A DNA stretch of 64,000 nucleotides from Methylobacterium platani (lineage in GTDB: Bacteria; Pseudomonadota; Alphaproteobacteria; Rhizobiales; Beijerinckiaceae). The position numbers and the translations under genes are program-made. The notes under the pieces were generated by a model. It saw only the letters and a list, made by a program, of their open reading frames with translations, was not told the origin of the DNA and did not search any database. The stretch covers positions 29,508 to 93,507 of the forward strand of contig NZ_LWHQ01000043.1 of the NCBI RefSeq assembly GCF_001653715.1. Direction: 5' to 3'. Of the stretch, positions 9,366-18,726 are shown one piece after another; the first letter of the stretch is position 1, and each line of letters starts with the position of its first letter.

Positions 9366-11246
9366 ATGGGTAACGACAAGACGAACATGATCATCGCCGT
9401 CGCGCTGTCGCTGGCGGTGCTGCTCGGCTGGAACTACTTCGTCAGCGCGCCGCAGGTCGAGCGCCAGCGCCAGGAGCAGCTGGTCAAGGACCAGGCCGCC
9501 AGGCAGGCCCAGGCCGCCAAGGACGGCCCGGCGGCGAGCCCGCGCGAGGGCGGTCCCTCGGCCCCCGTGTCCGGCACCCTGCCGGGCGCGCCGGCCGGCA
9601 GCCCGGCGCTCGCGGCGACCCGCGAGGAGGCGCTCGCCCGCTCGCCGCGGGTGCGCATCGACACCCCGGCGCTCGCCGGCTCGGTGGCGCTGAAGGGCGG
9701 CCGCATCGACGACGTGTCGCTGAAGAACTACCACGAGACCGTCGACAACTCGTCGCCGCGCATCGTGCTGCTCTCGCCGACCGGCTCGGCCAACCCCTAC
9801 TACGCCGAGTTCGGCTGGGTCGGGCAAGGGGCTGCCGGGCAAGGGGCCTCCGGGCAAGGCGCCGGCGCGCTGCCGACCGGCGACACCCTGTGGACCGCCG
9901 AGGGCGACGCGCTCACGCCGCAGAAGCCCCTGGTGCTGACCTGGGACAACGGCGCCGGCCTCACCTTCCGCCGCACCATCTCGGTCGACGACAAGTTCAT
10001 GTTCACGGTCGCCGACGCGGTCGAGAACAAGGGCGGCAACGCCGTCACCCTCTACCCGTACGGCCTCGTCTCGCGCTGGGGCAAGCCGCACACCCAGGGC
10101 TACTACGTCCTGCACGAGGGCATGATCGGCGTCCTGGGCGACAAGGGCCTGCAGGAAGTCACCTACGACAAGCTCGCCAAGGACAACCCGCTCGGCGCGC
10201 CCGGCACCCGCGGCCAGTCCTGGCCCGGCGTGACCGGCGGCTTCCTCGGCATCACCGACAAGTACTGGGCCGCCACCGCCATCCCGGACCAGAAGACCCC
10301 CTATACCGGCTCGTTCACCGAGCGCGACGAGGGCGCCACCAAGGTCTACCAGGCCAGCAGCCTCGGCGAGGCCAAGCAGCTCGCGCCCGGCGCCACCGTC
10401 GAGGCGCAGCAGCACCTCTTCGCCGGCGCCAAGGAGGTCGGCACCATCGACGGCTACGAGAAGTCGCTCGGCATCAAGCGCTTCGACCTTCTGATCGACT
10501 GGGGATGGTTCTACTTCATCACCAAGCCGATGTTCAAGGCGCTGGACTTCTTCTACCATCTGTTCGGCAATTTCGGCGTCTCGATCCTGGTCGTCACCTT
10601 CCTGCTGAAGCTGCTGTTCCTGCCGATCGCCAACCGCTCCTACGTCTCGATGGCCAAGATGAAGGCCGTCCAGCCGGAGATGACCGCCATCCGCGAGCGC
10701 TACGGCGACGACAAGGTCAAGCAGCAGCAGGCGATGATGGAGCTGTACAAGAAGGAGAAGATCAACCCGGTCGCCGGCTGCTGGCCGGTGCTGATCCAGA
10801 TCCCGGTCTTCTTCTCGCTGTACAAGGTGCTGTTCGTCACCATCGAGATGCGGCACGCGCCGTTCTTCGGCTGGATCCGCGACCTCGCGGCGCCGGACCC
10901 GACCTCGGTGTTCAACCTGTTCGGCCTCCTGCCCTACACGCCGCCGGACTTCCTCCACCTCGGCATCTGGCCGCTCATCATGGGCGTGACGATGTTCGTG
11001 CAGATGAAGATGAACCCGGCGCCGCCGGACCCGGTCCAGGCCCAGGTCTTCACCTTCATGCCGATCATCTTCACCTTCATGCTCGGCTCGTTCCCGGCCG
11101 GCCTGGTGATCTACTGGGCGTGGAACAACACCCTGTCGGTGATCCAGCAATACGTGATCATGCGGCGCAACGGGGTGAAGGTGGAGCTGTGGGACAACCT
11201 GCGCTCGACATTCTCACGCCCGAAGACCGCGAAGGCCAAGGGCTGA
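9366..11246 (+). CDS. yidC: Membrane protein insertase YidC
   Basis: YidC inserts and folds inner-membrane proteins, alone or with SecYEG. The 626-residue length and layout are typical of Gram-negative YidC. There is an N-terminal membrane helix (residues 8-25), a large periplasmic domain to about 375, and a five-helix C-terminal core beginning around 390. The core contains FGVSILVVTFLLKLLFLPIA and the PVFFSLYKVLF segment. A Gly-Gln-Gly repeat (GQGAAGQGASGQGAGA, encoded at about 9820-9870) interrupts the periplasmic domain. It belongs to the rpmH-rnpA cluster, and engB follows 13 bases later. Confidence 0.96.
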   Translation: MGNDKTNMIIAVALSLAVLLGWNYFVSAPQVERQRQEQLVKDQAARQAQAAKDGPAASPREGGPSAPVSGTLPGAPAGSPALAATREEALARSPRVRIDTPALAGSVALKGGRIDDVSLKNYHETVDNSSPRIVLLSPTGSANPYYAEFGWVGQGAAGQGASGQGAGALPTGDTLWTAEGDALTPQKPLVLTWDNGAGLTFRRTISVDDKFMFTVADAVENKGGNAVTLYPYGLVSRWGKPHTQGYYVLHEGMIGVLGDKGLQEVTYDKLAKDNPLGAPGTRGQSWPGVTGGFLGITDKYWAATAIPDQKTPYTGSFTERDEGATKVYQASSLGEAKQLAPGATVEAQQHLFAGAKEVGTIDGYEKSLGIKRFDLLIDWGWFYFITKPMFKALDFFYHLFGNFGVSILVVTFLLKLLFLPIANRSYVSMAKMKAVQPEMTAIRERYGDDKVKQQQAMMELYKKEKINPVAGCWPVLIQIPVFFSLYKVLFVTIEMRHAPFFGWIRDLAAPDPTSVFNLFGLLPYTPPDFLHLGIWPLIMGVTMFVQMKMNPAPPDPVQAQVFTFMPIIFTFMLGSFPAGLVIYWAWNNTLSVIQQYVIMRRNGVKVELWDNLRSTFSRPKTAKAKG

Positions 11247-11259
11247 AGGTCGAGAACCG

Positions 11260-11928
11260 ATGCAGGACCAGCCTCAGACCGAGGCCGAGAAGGAGGCCGC
11301 CCTGCGCGAAGCGGGGCGGCTGCTCTTCGCGGGCTCCGCCGACTTCTTCTACGCCGCCGACAAGCTCGAGATCCTGCCGCCGATGCGGGGGCACGAGATC
11401 GCCTTCGCGGGCCGCTCCAACGTCGGCAAGTCGAGCCTGATCAACGCGCTGACCGGCCGCAACGCGCTCGCGCGGACCTCGCACACGCCGGGGCGGACCC
11501 AGCAGCTCAACTTCTTCGACGTGGGCGGCGGCAAGCTCGTCCTCGTCGACATGCCGGGCTACGGCTACGCCGCGGTCGAGAAGGCGAAGGTCGCGGCCTG
11601 GACCGAGCTGATCCACGCCTACCTGCGCGGCCGGGCCAACCTCGCCCGGGTCTACGTGCTGATCGACTCGCGCCACGGCATCAAGCCGAACGACGCCGAG
11701 GTGCTGGACGGCCTCGACAAGGCCGCGGTCTCCTACCAGATCGTGCTGACGAAGGCGGACGCGCTCAAGAAGCACGAGATCGAGGCCCGGCTCGCCGCGA
11801 CGCGGGCGGCGATCGCCCGGCGCCCGGCGGCCTACCCCGAGATCATCCTGACCTCGAGCCGCACCGACGACGGCGTGACCGATCTGCGCGCCAGCATCGC
11901 CCGGCTGCTCTCCGAGCGCGGCGAATGA
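11260..11928 (+). CDS. engB: Ribosome biogenesis GTPase EngB (YihA/YsxC)
   Basis: This 222-residue GTPase has the P-loop GRSNVGKSS near residues 51-59, the G3 motif DMPGYGYA and the G4 motif TKAD, all standard for EngB. It is needed for late assembly of the large ribosomal subunit. It follows yidC by 13 bases and overlaps the DUF423 gene by 4 bases, so the cluster is probably one transcript. Confidence 0.95.
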   Translation: MQDQPQTEAEKEAALREAGRLLFAGSADFFYAADKLEILPPMRGHEIAFAGRSNVGKSSLINALTGRNALARTSHTPGRTQQLNFFDVGGGKLVLVDMPGYGYAAVEKAKVAAWTELIHAYLRGRANLARVYVLIDSRHGIKPNDAEVLDGLDKAAVSYQIVLTKADALKKHEIEARLAATRAAIARRPAAYPEIILTSSRTDDGVTDLRASIARLLSERGE

Positions 11929-12299
11929 TGCACCCCGCCGACCGCGCCCTGGTCGCGCTCGCCGGCCTCGCCGGCGCGCTCGGCGTCGGGCTGTCGGCGG
12001 CGGCGGCCCACATCGCCGGGGCGACGAGCCTCGCCACGGCGGCGCAGTTCCTGCTCTTCCACGCCCCTGCCCTGCTCGCCCTCGCGCTCCTGTCCGGCAG
12101 CGGGCGCGTCCACCCGGCCCCCGCCCGCGCGGCGGGCCTCGCCCTGGCGCTCGGCCTCGCGCTGTTCTCCGGCGACCTCTCGGCACGGGCGCTCATGCAG
12201 GCCCCGCTCTTCCCGATGGCGGCGCCGAGCGGCGGCATGATCCTGATCCTCGGCTGGATCCTGGTCGCCGTGGCGGCCGCCTGGCCGGCCCGGCGTTGA
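11925..12299 (+). CDS. DUF423 family membrane protein
   Basis: This 124-residue protein has four predicted membrane helices and the family-like stretches GAHA-type start (AAAAHIAGA) and GLALFSGDLSARAL. DUF423 proteins (YgdD type) are small inner-membrane proteins of unknown function. Its ATG overlaps the engB stop by 4 bases, which suggests translational coupling. Confidence 0.8.
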   Translation: MMHPADRALVALAGLAGALGVGLSAAAAHIAGATSLATAAQFLLFHAPALLALALLSGSGRVHPAPARAAGLALALGLALFSGDLSARALMQAPLFPMAAPSGGMILILGWILVAVAAAWPARR

Positions 12300-12414
12300 C
12301 GTAAGCGAAGGTCCGCGCGCTTTTCGCGCGAACGGCCGAGCTTCTCTTGGCCCTCCCCCCTGGACAGAACCTGCTTCCGGTCCACATCTGCGGCAAACAC
12401 GCGGAGACCGAGGC

Positions 12415-15246
12415 ATGAACCCGCTCAAGAGGCTGCACGCCGAACAGGACCAGGCCGTCTGGCTCGATTTCGTGGCCCGGGGCTTCGTCCAGGACGGCGG
12501 ACTCAAGCGGCTCGTCGACGAGGACGGCCTGCGCGGGGTGACCTCGAACCCGGCGATCTTCGAGAAGGCGATCGGCCACTCGGACGAGTACGACGCATCG
12601 CTGAAGCAGGCCGGCGACGAGCGGGTGATCGACCTCTACGAGGGGCTGGCCATCGCCGACATCCAGGCCGCCGCCGACGTGCTGCGCCCGGTCTACGAGG
12701 CGAGCGGCGGCCAGGACGGCTTCGTCAGCCTCGAGGTCTCGCCCTACCTCGCCCTCGACACCGAAGAGACGCTGGCCGAGGCGCGCCGCCTGCACAAGGC
12801 GGTCGCCCGCAACAACCTGATGGTGAAGGTGCCGGCGACGCCCGCGGGCATCCCGGCGATCCGCGACCTCACGGCGGATGGCATCAACATCAACGTCACC
12901 CTGCTCTTCGCGCAGGACACCTACGAGGCGGTGGCTAACGCCTATATCGAGGGCCTGCAAAAGTTCGCCGCGGGCGGCGGCGATATCGGCCGGGTCGCCA
13001 GCGTGGCGAGCTTCTTCATCAGCCGGATCGACGCGGCGGTCGACAAGCTGCTCGACGAGAAGATCGCGGCCGCCAACGACCCGGACGAGAAGGCGGCGCT
13101 CGAAGGCCTCAAGGGCAAGGTCGCGATCGCCAACGCCAAGCTCGCCTATCAACGCTACAAGCGGCTGTTCGCCGGCGATCGCTGGCAGACACTCGCCGAC
13201 AAGGGCGCCCATCCCCAGCGCCTGCTCTGGGCCTCGACCGGCACCAAGAACAAGGCCTATTCCGACGTGCTCTACGTCGAGGAGCTGATCGGCCCCAACA
13301 CCGTCAACACCATCCCGCCGGCGACGATGGACGCTTTTCGCGATCACGGCACGGTGCGGGCAAGCCTGGAAGAGGGCGTCGACGAGGCCGAGCGGGTGAT
13401 GGCCCGTCTCGCCAAGGCCGGCATCGACATCGACGCGGTGGCGCGCCAGCTCGTCGAGGAGGGCGTGCAGCTCTTCATCGACGCCGCCGACAAGCTGCTC
13501 GGTGCGGTCGCGGGCAAACGCCAGACCTTCATCGGGACCGGCCTCGACCGGCAGGCGCTCTCCCTCGGCAGCCTCGACGAGCCGGTGAAGCAGGCGATCG
13601 AGACCTGGCGCAAGGACGGGCTGGTGCGCCGGCTGTGGCAGCACGACGCGAGCGTGTGGAGCGGCGCCGACGAGGCGCAGTGGCTCGGCTGGCTCGACAT
13701 CGTCGAGGACGAGTCGAAGAAGGCCGCCGAGTACGCGGCCTTCTCGGCGGAGGTGAAGCGGGAGGGCTTCACCGACGCGGTGGTGCTCGGCATGGGCGGC
13801 TCCAGCCTCGGGCCCGAGGTGCTGGCCGAGACCTTCGGTCCGCAAGCCGGCTTCCCGCGCCTGCGCATCCTCGATTCGACCGATCCGGACGAGGTCCGGG
13901 CGGTCGAGGCCGCGGTGAACCTCGAGCGCACCCTGTTCATCGTCGCCTCGAAGTCGGGCTCGACCCTCGAGCCCAACGTCTTCCGCGACTACTTCCTCGG
14001 CCGGATGCGCGACGTGGTCGGGCGCGACAAGGCCGGCCGGCACTTCGTCGCCGTGACCGATCCGGGCTCGGCGATGGAGAAGGCGGCGAAGGACGACGGC
14101 TTCCGCCGCATCTTCTACGGCGTGAAGCAGATCGGCGGGCGCTACTCCGTGCTCTCGGCCTTCGGGCTGGTACCGGCCGCCGCGATGGGCCTCGACGTCG
14201 GGGCGTTCCTGGCGAGCGCCCGCACCATGGTGCGCTCCTGCGGCTCCGACGTGCCGCCGGACCTGAACCCCGGCGTGCAGCTCGGCCTGGTGCTCGGCAA
14301 GGCCGCCACCGAGCAGGGCCGCGACAAGGTCACGCTGATCGCCTCGCCGGGCATCGGCACCTTCGGCGCCTGGGCCGAGCAGCTGATCGCCGAATCGACC
14401 GGCAAGGAGGGCAAGGGCCTCATCCCGATCGAGAACGAGCCCCTCGCCGCGCCGGCCGCCTACGGCCAGGACCGGGTCTTCGTCTACCTGCGCCTCGACG
14501 ACGGCGCCGATGCGGACCAGGACTCGGCCGTCGCGGCTCTGGAGCAGGCCGGCCACCCGGTGGTGCGGATCAGCCTCGCCGCGAAGGCGAGCCTGCCGCA
14601 GGAATTCTTCCGCTTCGAGATCGCCACCGCGGTGGCGGGCGCGGTGCTCGGCATCAACCCGTTCGACCAGCCCGACGTCGAGGCGAGCAAGATCAAGACC
14701 CGCGAGCTGTTCTCGGCCGCCGAGAAGGACGGCGCCCTGCCGGCCGAAACGCCGGTGGCGGAGGATGACGGCCTGGCGCTCTATACCGATGCCGCCAACG
14801 CGGACGCCCTGCGCAAGGCCGGCGCCGGCTCCGACCCGGAGAGCTGGATCGAGGCGCAGATCGGCCGCATCCAGGCCGGCGACTACGTCGCGCTCCTCGC
14901 CTACGTCACCCGCAACCCGGAGCACCTGAAGCCGCTCCAGGAGGCCCGGGTGGCGCTGCGCGAGGCCAGGCACGTCGCGACCTGCGCCGAGTTCGGACCG
15001 CGCTTCCTGCACTCGACCGGCCAGGCCTACAAGGGCGGCCCCGACAGCGGCGTGTTCCTGCAGATCACCTCGGAAGCCCCGGATCTCGCCATCCCCGGCC
15101 GCAGCCTCGGCTTTGCCACGGTGATCGCCGCCCAGGCCCGGGGCGATTTCGGCGTGCTCTCCGAGCGCGGCCGCCGGGCGTTGCGCGTCCACATCAAGGG
15201 CGATGTCGCCAAGGGCCTCGACCGGCTGAAGTCGGCGCTTAGTTAG
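12415..15246 (+). CDS. Bifunctional transaldolase / phosphoglucose isomerase
   Basis: The 943-residue protein is a fusion. Residues 1 to about 370 are transaldolase, with TSNPAIFEKAI near 43-53 and the Schiff-base Lys at 138 in MVKVPATPAG. Residues from about 400 are phosphoglucose isomerase, with GMGGSSLGPE at 460 and SKSGSTLEPN near 512. The first half exchanges dihydroxyacetone units between sugar phosphates; the second interconverts glucose-6-P and fructose-6-P. Both active sites look intact. The gene leads an operon with gnd, zwf and pgl. The fusion occurs in Methylobacterium and other bacteria. GGAG/GAGG precedes the ATG. Confidence 0.95.
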   Translation: MNPLKRLHAEQDQAVWLDFVARGFVQDGGLKRLVDEDGLRGVTSNPAIFEKAIGHSDEYDASLKQAGDERVIDLYEGLAIADIQAAADVLRPVYEASGGQDGFVSLEVSPYLALDTEETLAEARRLHKAVARNNLMVKVPATPAGIPAIRDLTADGININVTLLFAQDTYEAVANAYIEGLQKFAAGGGDIGRVASVASFFISRIDAAVDKLLDEKIAAANDPDEKAALEGLKGKVAIANAKLAYQRYKRLFAGDRWQTLADKGAHPQRLLWASTGTKNKAYSDVLYVEELIGPNTVNTIPPATMDAFRDHGTVRASLEEGVDEAERVMARLAKAGIDIDAVARQLVEEGVQLFIDAADKLLGAVAGKRQTFIGTGLDRQALSLGSLDEPVKQAIETWRKDGLVRRLWQHDASVWSGADEAQWLGWLDIVEDESKKAAEYAAFSAEVKREGFTDAVVLGMGGSSLGPEVLAETFGPQAGFPRLRILDSTDPDEVRAVEAAVNLERTLFIVASKSGSTLEPNVFRDYFLGRMRDVVGRDKAGRHFVAVTDPGSAMEKAAKDDGFRRIFYGVKQIGGRYSVLSAFGLVPAAAMGLDVGAFLASARTMVRSCGSDVPPDLNPGVQLGLVLGKAATEQGRDKVTLIASPGIGTFGAWAEQLIAESTGKEGKGLIPIENEPLAAPAAYGQDRVFVYLRLDDGADADQDSAVAALEQAGHPVVRISLAAKASLPQEFFRFEIATAVAGAVLGINPFDQPDVEASKIKTRELFSAAEKDGALPAETPVAEDDGLALYTDAANADALRKAGAGSDPESWIEAQIGRIQAGDYVALLAYVTRNPEHLKPLQEARVALREARHVATCAEFGPRFLHSTGQAYKGGPDSGVFLQITSEAPDLAIPGRSLGFATVIAAQARGDFGVLSERGRRALRVHIKGDVAKGLDRLKSALS

Positions 15247-15260
15247 ACGATCGAACGCGA

Positions 15261-15412
15261 TCTCCCCCCCCAGTGGGAGAGGGGTCGGGGGTGAGGGTGG
15301 CGACGGTTCAGGGTCGAACACCGAACGTCGAGCTGCCAGCACGCCGGTCCGAGCTCGAAGCGGAACCGCAGCACCCTCACCCCTGGCCCCTCTCCCAAAC
15401 GGGAGAGGGGGA
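15261..15412. repeat. Large imperfect inverted repeat
   Basis: A left arm (15261-15299, ending GGGAGAGGGG.CGGGGGTGAGGGTG) is mirrored by a right arm (15372-15412, CACCCTCACCCCTGGCCCCTCTCCC...). The right arm also contains its own hairpin CCCCTCTCCC/GGGAGAGGGG. It lies between tal-pgi and gnd and looks like a dispersed palindromic element rather than a gene. Confidence 0.7.
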
Positions 15413-15489
15413 CCGCACCTCACGAGTTTCGATGGGCCTGAACGCCCAACGGGCCGCCGGCCCCGGCCTCGCCGGCGAGGAGTGACGCG

Positions 15490-16464
15490 ATGCAACTCGG
15501 CATGGTCGGTCTCGGTCGGATGGGCGGCAACATCGTCCGCCGGCTCCTGCGCAACGGACACACCGCCGTGGTGTTCGACCAGGATCCCAAGGCCGTGGCG
15601 GCCCTGGTGCAGGAGGGCGCGGTCGGCGCCGACAGCCTCGAGGACTTCGTGTCGAAGCTCGAGGTGCCCCGTACCGCCTGGGTGATGCTGCCGGCCGGCG
15701 ACCCGACCGAGGTCACCGTGATGAAGATCGCCGGGCTGATGCAGCCCGACGACGTCATCATCGACGGCGGCAACTCGTTCTACAAGGACGACATCCGCCG
15801 CGCCGCGGCCCTGAACGAGAAGGGCCTGCACTACGTCGATGTCGGCACCTCCGGCGGCGTCTGGGGGCTGGAGCGCGGCTACTGCATGATGATCGGCGGC
15901 CACAAGGAAGCCGTCGACCGGCTCGACCCGATCTTCTCGACGCTCGCCCCCGGCCTCGGCGAGGTGCCGCGCACCCCGGGCCGCGACGGCCGCGACCCGC
16001 GCGCCGAGCACGGCTACATCCATGCCGGCCCGAGCGGCGCCGGCCACTTCGTCAAGATGGTCCATAACGGCATTGAGTACGGCCTGATGCAGGCCTATGC
16101 CGAGGGCTTCGACATCCTCAAGCACGCCAACTCGACCGAACTGCCGGAGGCGCAGCGCTTCGACCTCAACATCGGCGACGTCGCCGAGGTCTGGCGGCGC
16201 GGCAGCGTGGTCTCGTCCTGGCTCCTCGACCTCACGGCGACCGCGCTCGCCGGCGACGAGAACCTCGACGCCTTCTCGGGCCACGTCGCCGATTCGGGCG
16301 AGGGCCGCTGGACGCTGAACGCCGCGATCGAGGAGGCCGTCCCGGCCCACGTGCTGTCCGCCGCCCTCTACGCCCGCTTCCGCTCGCGCCAGGGTGCCAC
16401 CTACGCCGACAAGCTGCTCTCGGCGATGCGCAAGGGCTTCGGCGGCCACCAGGAGCCGAAATGA
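15490..16464 (+). CDS. gnd: 6-phosphogluconate dehydrogenase, decarboxylating (short form)
   Basis: The enzyme oxidises 6-phosphogluconate to ribulose-5-P and CO2. The nucleotide-binding GLGRMG is at residues 7-12, the substrate motif GTSGGVWG near 119, and the catalytic region GPSGAGHFVKMVHNGIEYG near 180, with Lys and His/Asn residues in place. At 324 residues it is the short GndA/YqeC-like form, not the ~470-residue E. coli type; such short forms often prefer NAD+, which I cannot test here. GGAG precedes the ATG. Its stop overlaps the zwf start by 4 bases. Confidence 0.93.
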   Translation: MQLGMVGLGRMGGNIVRRLLRNGHTAVVFDQDPKAVAALVQEGAVGADSLEDFVSKLEVPRTAWVMLPAGDPTEVTVMKIAGLMQPDDVIIDGGNSFYKDDIRRAAALNEKGLHYVDVGTSGGVWGLERGYCMMIGGHKEAVDRLDPIFSTLAPGLGEVPRTPGRDGRDPRAEHGYIHAGPSGAGHFVKMVHNGIEYGLMQAYAEGFDILKHANSTELPEAQRFDLNIGDVAEVWRRGSVVSSWLLDLTATALAGDENLDAFSGHVADSGEGRWTLNAAIEEAVPAHVLSAALYARFRSRQGATYADKLLSAMRKGFGGHQEPK

Positions 16465-17993
16465 CGAGCTCCATGGCCGAGGGGGCAGCCCCCCCGCCCG
16501 CCTGCACCCTGGTGATCTTCGGGGCGACCGGCGACCTCACCCATCGGCTGCTGATGCCGGCCCTCTACAATCTCGGCCGCTGGGGCCTGCTGCCGAAGGA
16601 CTTCTCCGTCATCGGCGTCAGCCGCTCGGAGATGTCGTCGGAGGAATTCCGCTCCGAGCTGAGCGAGACCGTGCGCGGCTTCATCACCGCCAAGGGCGGT
16701 GAGGCCGGCGGCGGCTCGTTCGACGACGGCGTGTGGACCGACCTCGTCGGGCGGGTCCATTACCGCTCCGGCGACCTGTCGGAGCTCGCCTCCTTCGAGG
16801 AGCTGAAGCGCACGATCGCGGAGGTCTCCGGCAAGGAGGACGGCGGCAACGTCCTGTTCTACCTCGCGGTCGCCGCCAGCCTGTTCGGGCCGACCATCGC
16901 CAAGCTCGGCGAGGCCGGCCTGACCGAGGAGGGCGAGGAGCGCTGGCGCCGGGTCATCATCGAGAAGCCGTTCGGCCACGACCTGCCTTCGGCGGAAAAG
17001 CTCGACGCCGACATCCTGAAGGTCCTGTCCGAGGACCAGATCTTCCGCATCGACCACTTCCTCGGCAAGGAGACGGTGCAGAACATCATGGCGTTCCGGT
17101 TCGGCAACGGCCTGTTCGAGCCGCTGTGGAACCGCGACCACATCGACCACGTGCAGATCACCGTGGCGGAGACGGTGGGCGTCGAGGGCAGGGCCAAGTT
17201 CTACGAGGCCACCGGCGCGCTGCGCGACATGGTGCCGAACCACCTGTTCCAGCTCTACACGCTTGTGGCGATGGAGCCGCCGATCTCGTTCGAGGCGGAG
17301 GCCGTGCGCGACAAGAAGGAGGAGGTGCTGCTCGCCACGCCCTCCGCCCGGGTCGGGGATGCGGTGCGGGGCCGGTACACGGCGGGCGAGGTGCAGGGCA
17401 AGGCGGTCAAGGATTACCGCGAGGAGCCGGACGTCGCGGCCGATTCCGACACCGAGACCTTCGTGGCGTTGAAGCTCGGCATCGACAACTGGCGCTGGGC
17501 CGGGGTGCCGTTCTACCTGCGCACCGGCAAGGCGATGACCCGGCGCGACACCGAGATCGCGATCCGCTTCAAGCAGGCGCCGCTGTCGCTGTTCAAGGGC
17601 ACCAACGTCCGCGAGGACGTGCCGAACTGGCTGGTACTGCAGCTGCAGCCCGACGAGGGCATCTCGCTGCAGTTCGGCGCCAAGATCCCGGGCCCGGCGG
17701 TGCGGCTCGGCAGCGTCGACATGCGGTTCTGCTACAAGGACTACTTCAAGACCGAGCCCAGCACCGGCTACGAGACCCTGATCTACGACGCGATGATCGG
17801 CGACCCGACCCTGTTCCAGCGCGCCGACATGATCGAGGCCGGCTGGCGCATCGTGCAGCCGATCCTCGACGCCGCGGCGAAGGGCGACCTCCCGACGATT
17901 CCCTACGAGGCGGGCAGCGCCGGACCCGGGCAAGCGGACGAAATGTTGACCAGCGACGGGCGCGCCTGGCGCTCGCTGGAGCATGAGACATGA
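16461..17993 (+). CDS. zwf: Glucose-6-phosphate dehydrogenase
   Basis: The enzyme starts the oxidative pentose phosphate pathway, making 6-phosphogluconolactone and reduced nicotinamide cofactor. The cofactor fingerprint GATGDLTHRLLMP is at about residues 21-33, and the substrate-binding signature RIDHFLGKE starts at Arg196. Length (510) is normal. The gene overlaps gnd upstream and pgl downstream by 4 bases each, consistent with tight coupling of the three pathway steps. Confidence 0.96.
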   Translation: MTSSMAEGAAPPPACTLVIFGATGDLTHRLLMPALYNLGRWGLLPKDFSVIGVSRSEMSSEEFRSELSETVRGFITAKGGEAGGGSFDDGVWTDLVGRVHYRSGDLSELASFEELKRTIAEVSGKEDGGNVLFYLAVAASLFGPTIAKLGEAGLTEEGEERWRRVIIEKPFGHDLPSAEKLDADILKVLSEDQIFRIDHFLGKETVQNIMAFRFGNGLFEPLWNRDHIDHVQITVAETVGVEGRAKFYEATGALRDMVPNHLFQLYTLVAMEPPISFEAEAVRDKKEEVLLATPSARVGDAVRGRYTAGEVQGKAVKDYREEPDVAADSDTETFVALKLGIDNWRWAGVPFYLRTGKAMTRRDTEIAIRFKQAPLSLFKGTNVREDVPNWLVLQLQPDEGISLQFGAKIPGPAVRLGSVDMRFCYKDYFKTEPSTGYETLIYDAMIGDPTLFQRADMIEAGWRIVQPILDAAAKGDLPTIPYEAGSAGPGQADEMLTSDGRAWRSLEHET

Positions 17994-18709
17994 GCACGCT
18001 GCCTGCCGGCCATCGGGTGCTGCCGGACGCCGACGCGGTCGCCCGGGCGGCGGCCGAGCGGCTGGTCGCGGTCGCCGCCGCGAAGCCGGGACATGTCGGG
18101 GTCTGCCTGTCGGGCGGCTCGACCCCGAAGCTCCTGTACCGGCTCCTCGCCGGACCGGAGTTTCGCGACGCCCTGCCCTGGGACCGCCTGCACTGGTTCT
18201 TCGGCGACGAGCGCGTCGGCGATCGCGCGGAGGCCGGGAGCAACCGGCGCCTGGCGGAGGATGCCTTCGGGGACCTCGTCCCCCCCGGCCACCTGCACCC
18301 GATCCCGACCGACCGTCCGGCGCCGGGCGCCGCCGCGGCCTACGCGGTGGAGCTGCGGGGCTGGTACGGCGCCGACCGGCTCGATCCCACCCGGCCGCTC
18401 TTCGACCTCGTGTTCCTCGGTCTCGGCGAGGACGGCCACACCGCCTCGCTGTTCCCGGGCAAGCCCGAGGTGGAGGAAGACGAGGCCTGGGTGGTGGCGG
18501 TGCCCGAAGCCGGGCTCGCGCCCTTCGTGCCGCGCGTCAGCCTGTCCCTGACCGCGCTCGGCGCCACGCCGCTGATCCTGTTCCTGGTCACCGGCCAGGG
18601 CAAGCGGGCGCCGCTCGCCCGCCTCGCCGCCGGCGAGAACCTGCCCGCGGGACGGGCGAAGGCCCGGGGCGAGACGGTGTGGCTGCTCGACGAGGCGGCG
18701 GCGGGCTGA
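17990..18709 (+). CDS. pgl: 6-phosphogluconolactonase
   Basis: This 239-residue protein hydrolyses 6-phosphogluconolactone, the product of Zwf. It shows the family motifs LSGGSTPKLLY near residue 40, FFGDERVG near 70 and GLGEDGHTASLFPG near 145. It overlaps zwf by 4 bases and is the last intact gene of the operon. The next sequence downstream is a broken chemotaxis receptor. Confidence 0.93.
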   Translation: MSTLPAGHRVLPDADAVARAAAERLVAVAAAKPGHVGVCLSGGSTPKLLYRLLAGPEFRDALPWDRLHWFFGDERVGDRAEAGSNRRLAEDAFGDLVPPGHLHPIPTDRPAPGAAAAYAVELRGWYGADRLDPTRPLFDLVFLGLGEDGHTASLFPGKPEVEEDEAWVVAVPEAGLAPFVPRVSLSLTALGATPLILFLVTGQGKRAPLARLAAGENLPAGRAKARGETVWLLDEAAAG

Positions 18710-18726
18710 AGCCGGCCCTCGCCCCC

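Noticed and set aside
12193..16449. Long open frame on the opposite strand of tal-pgi and gnd
   Set aside because: It mirrors a highly GC-biased gene, has no ribosome site and no recognisable domain, and overlaps well-supported genes completely.
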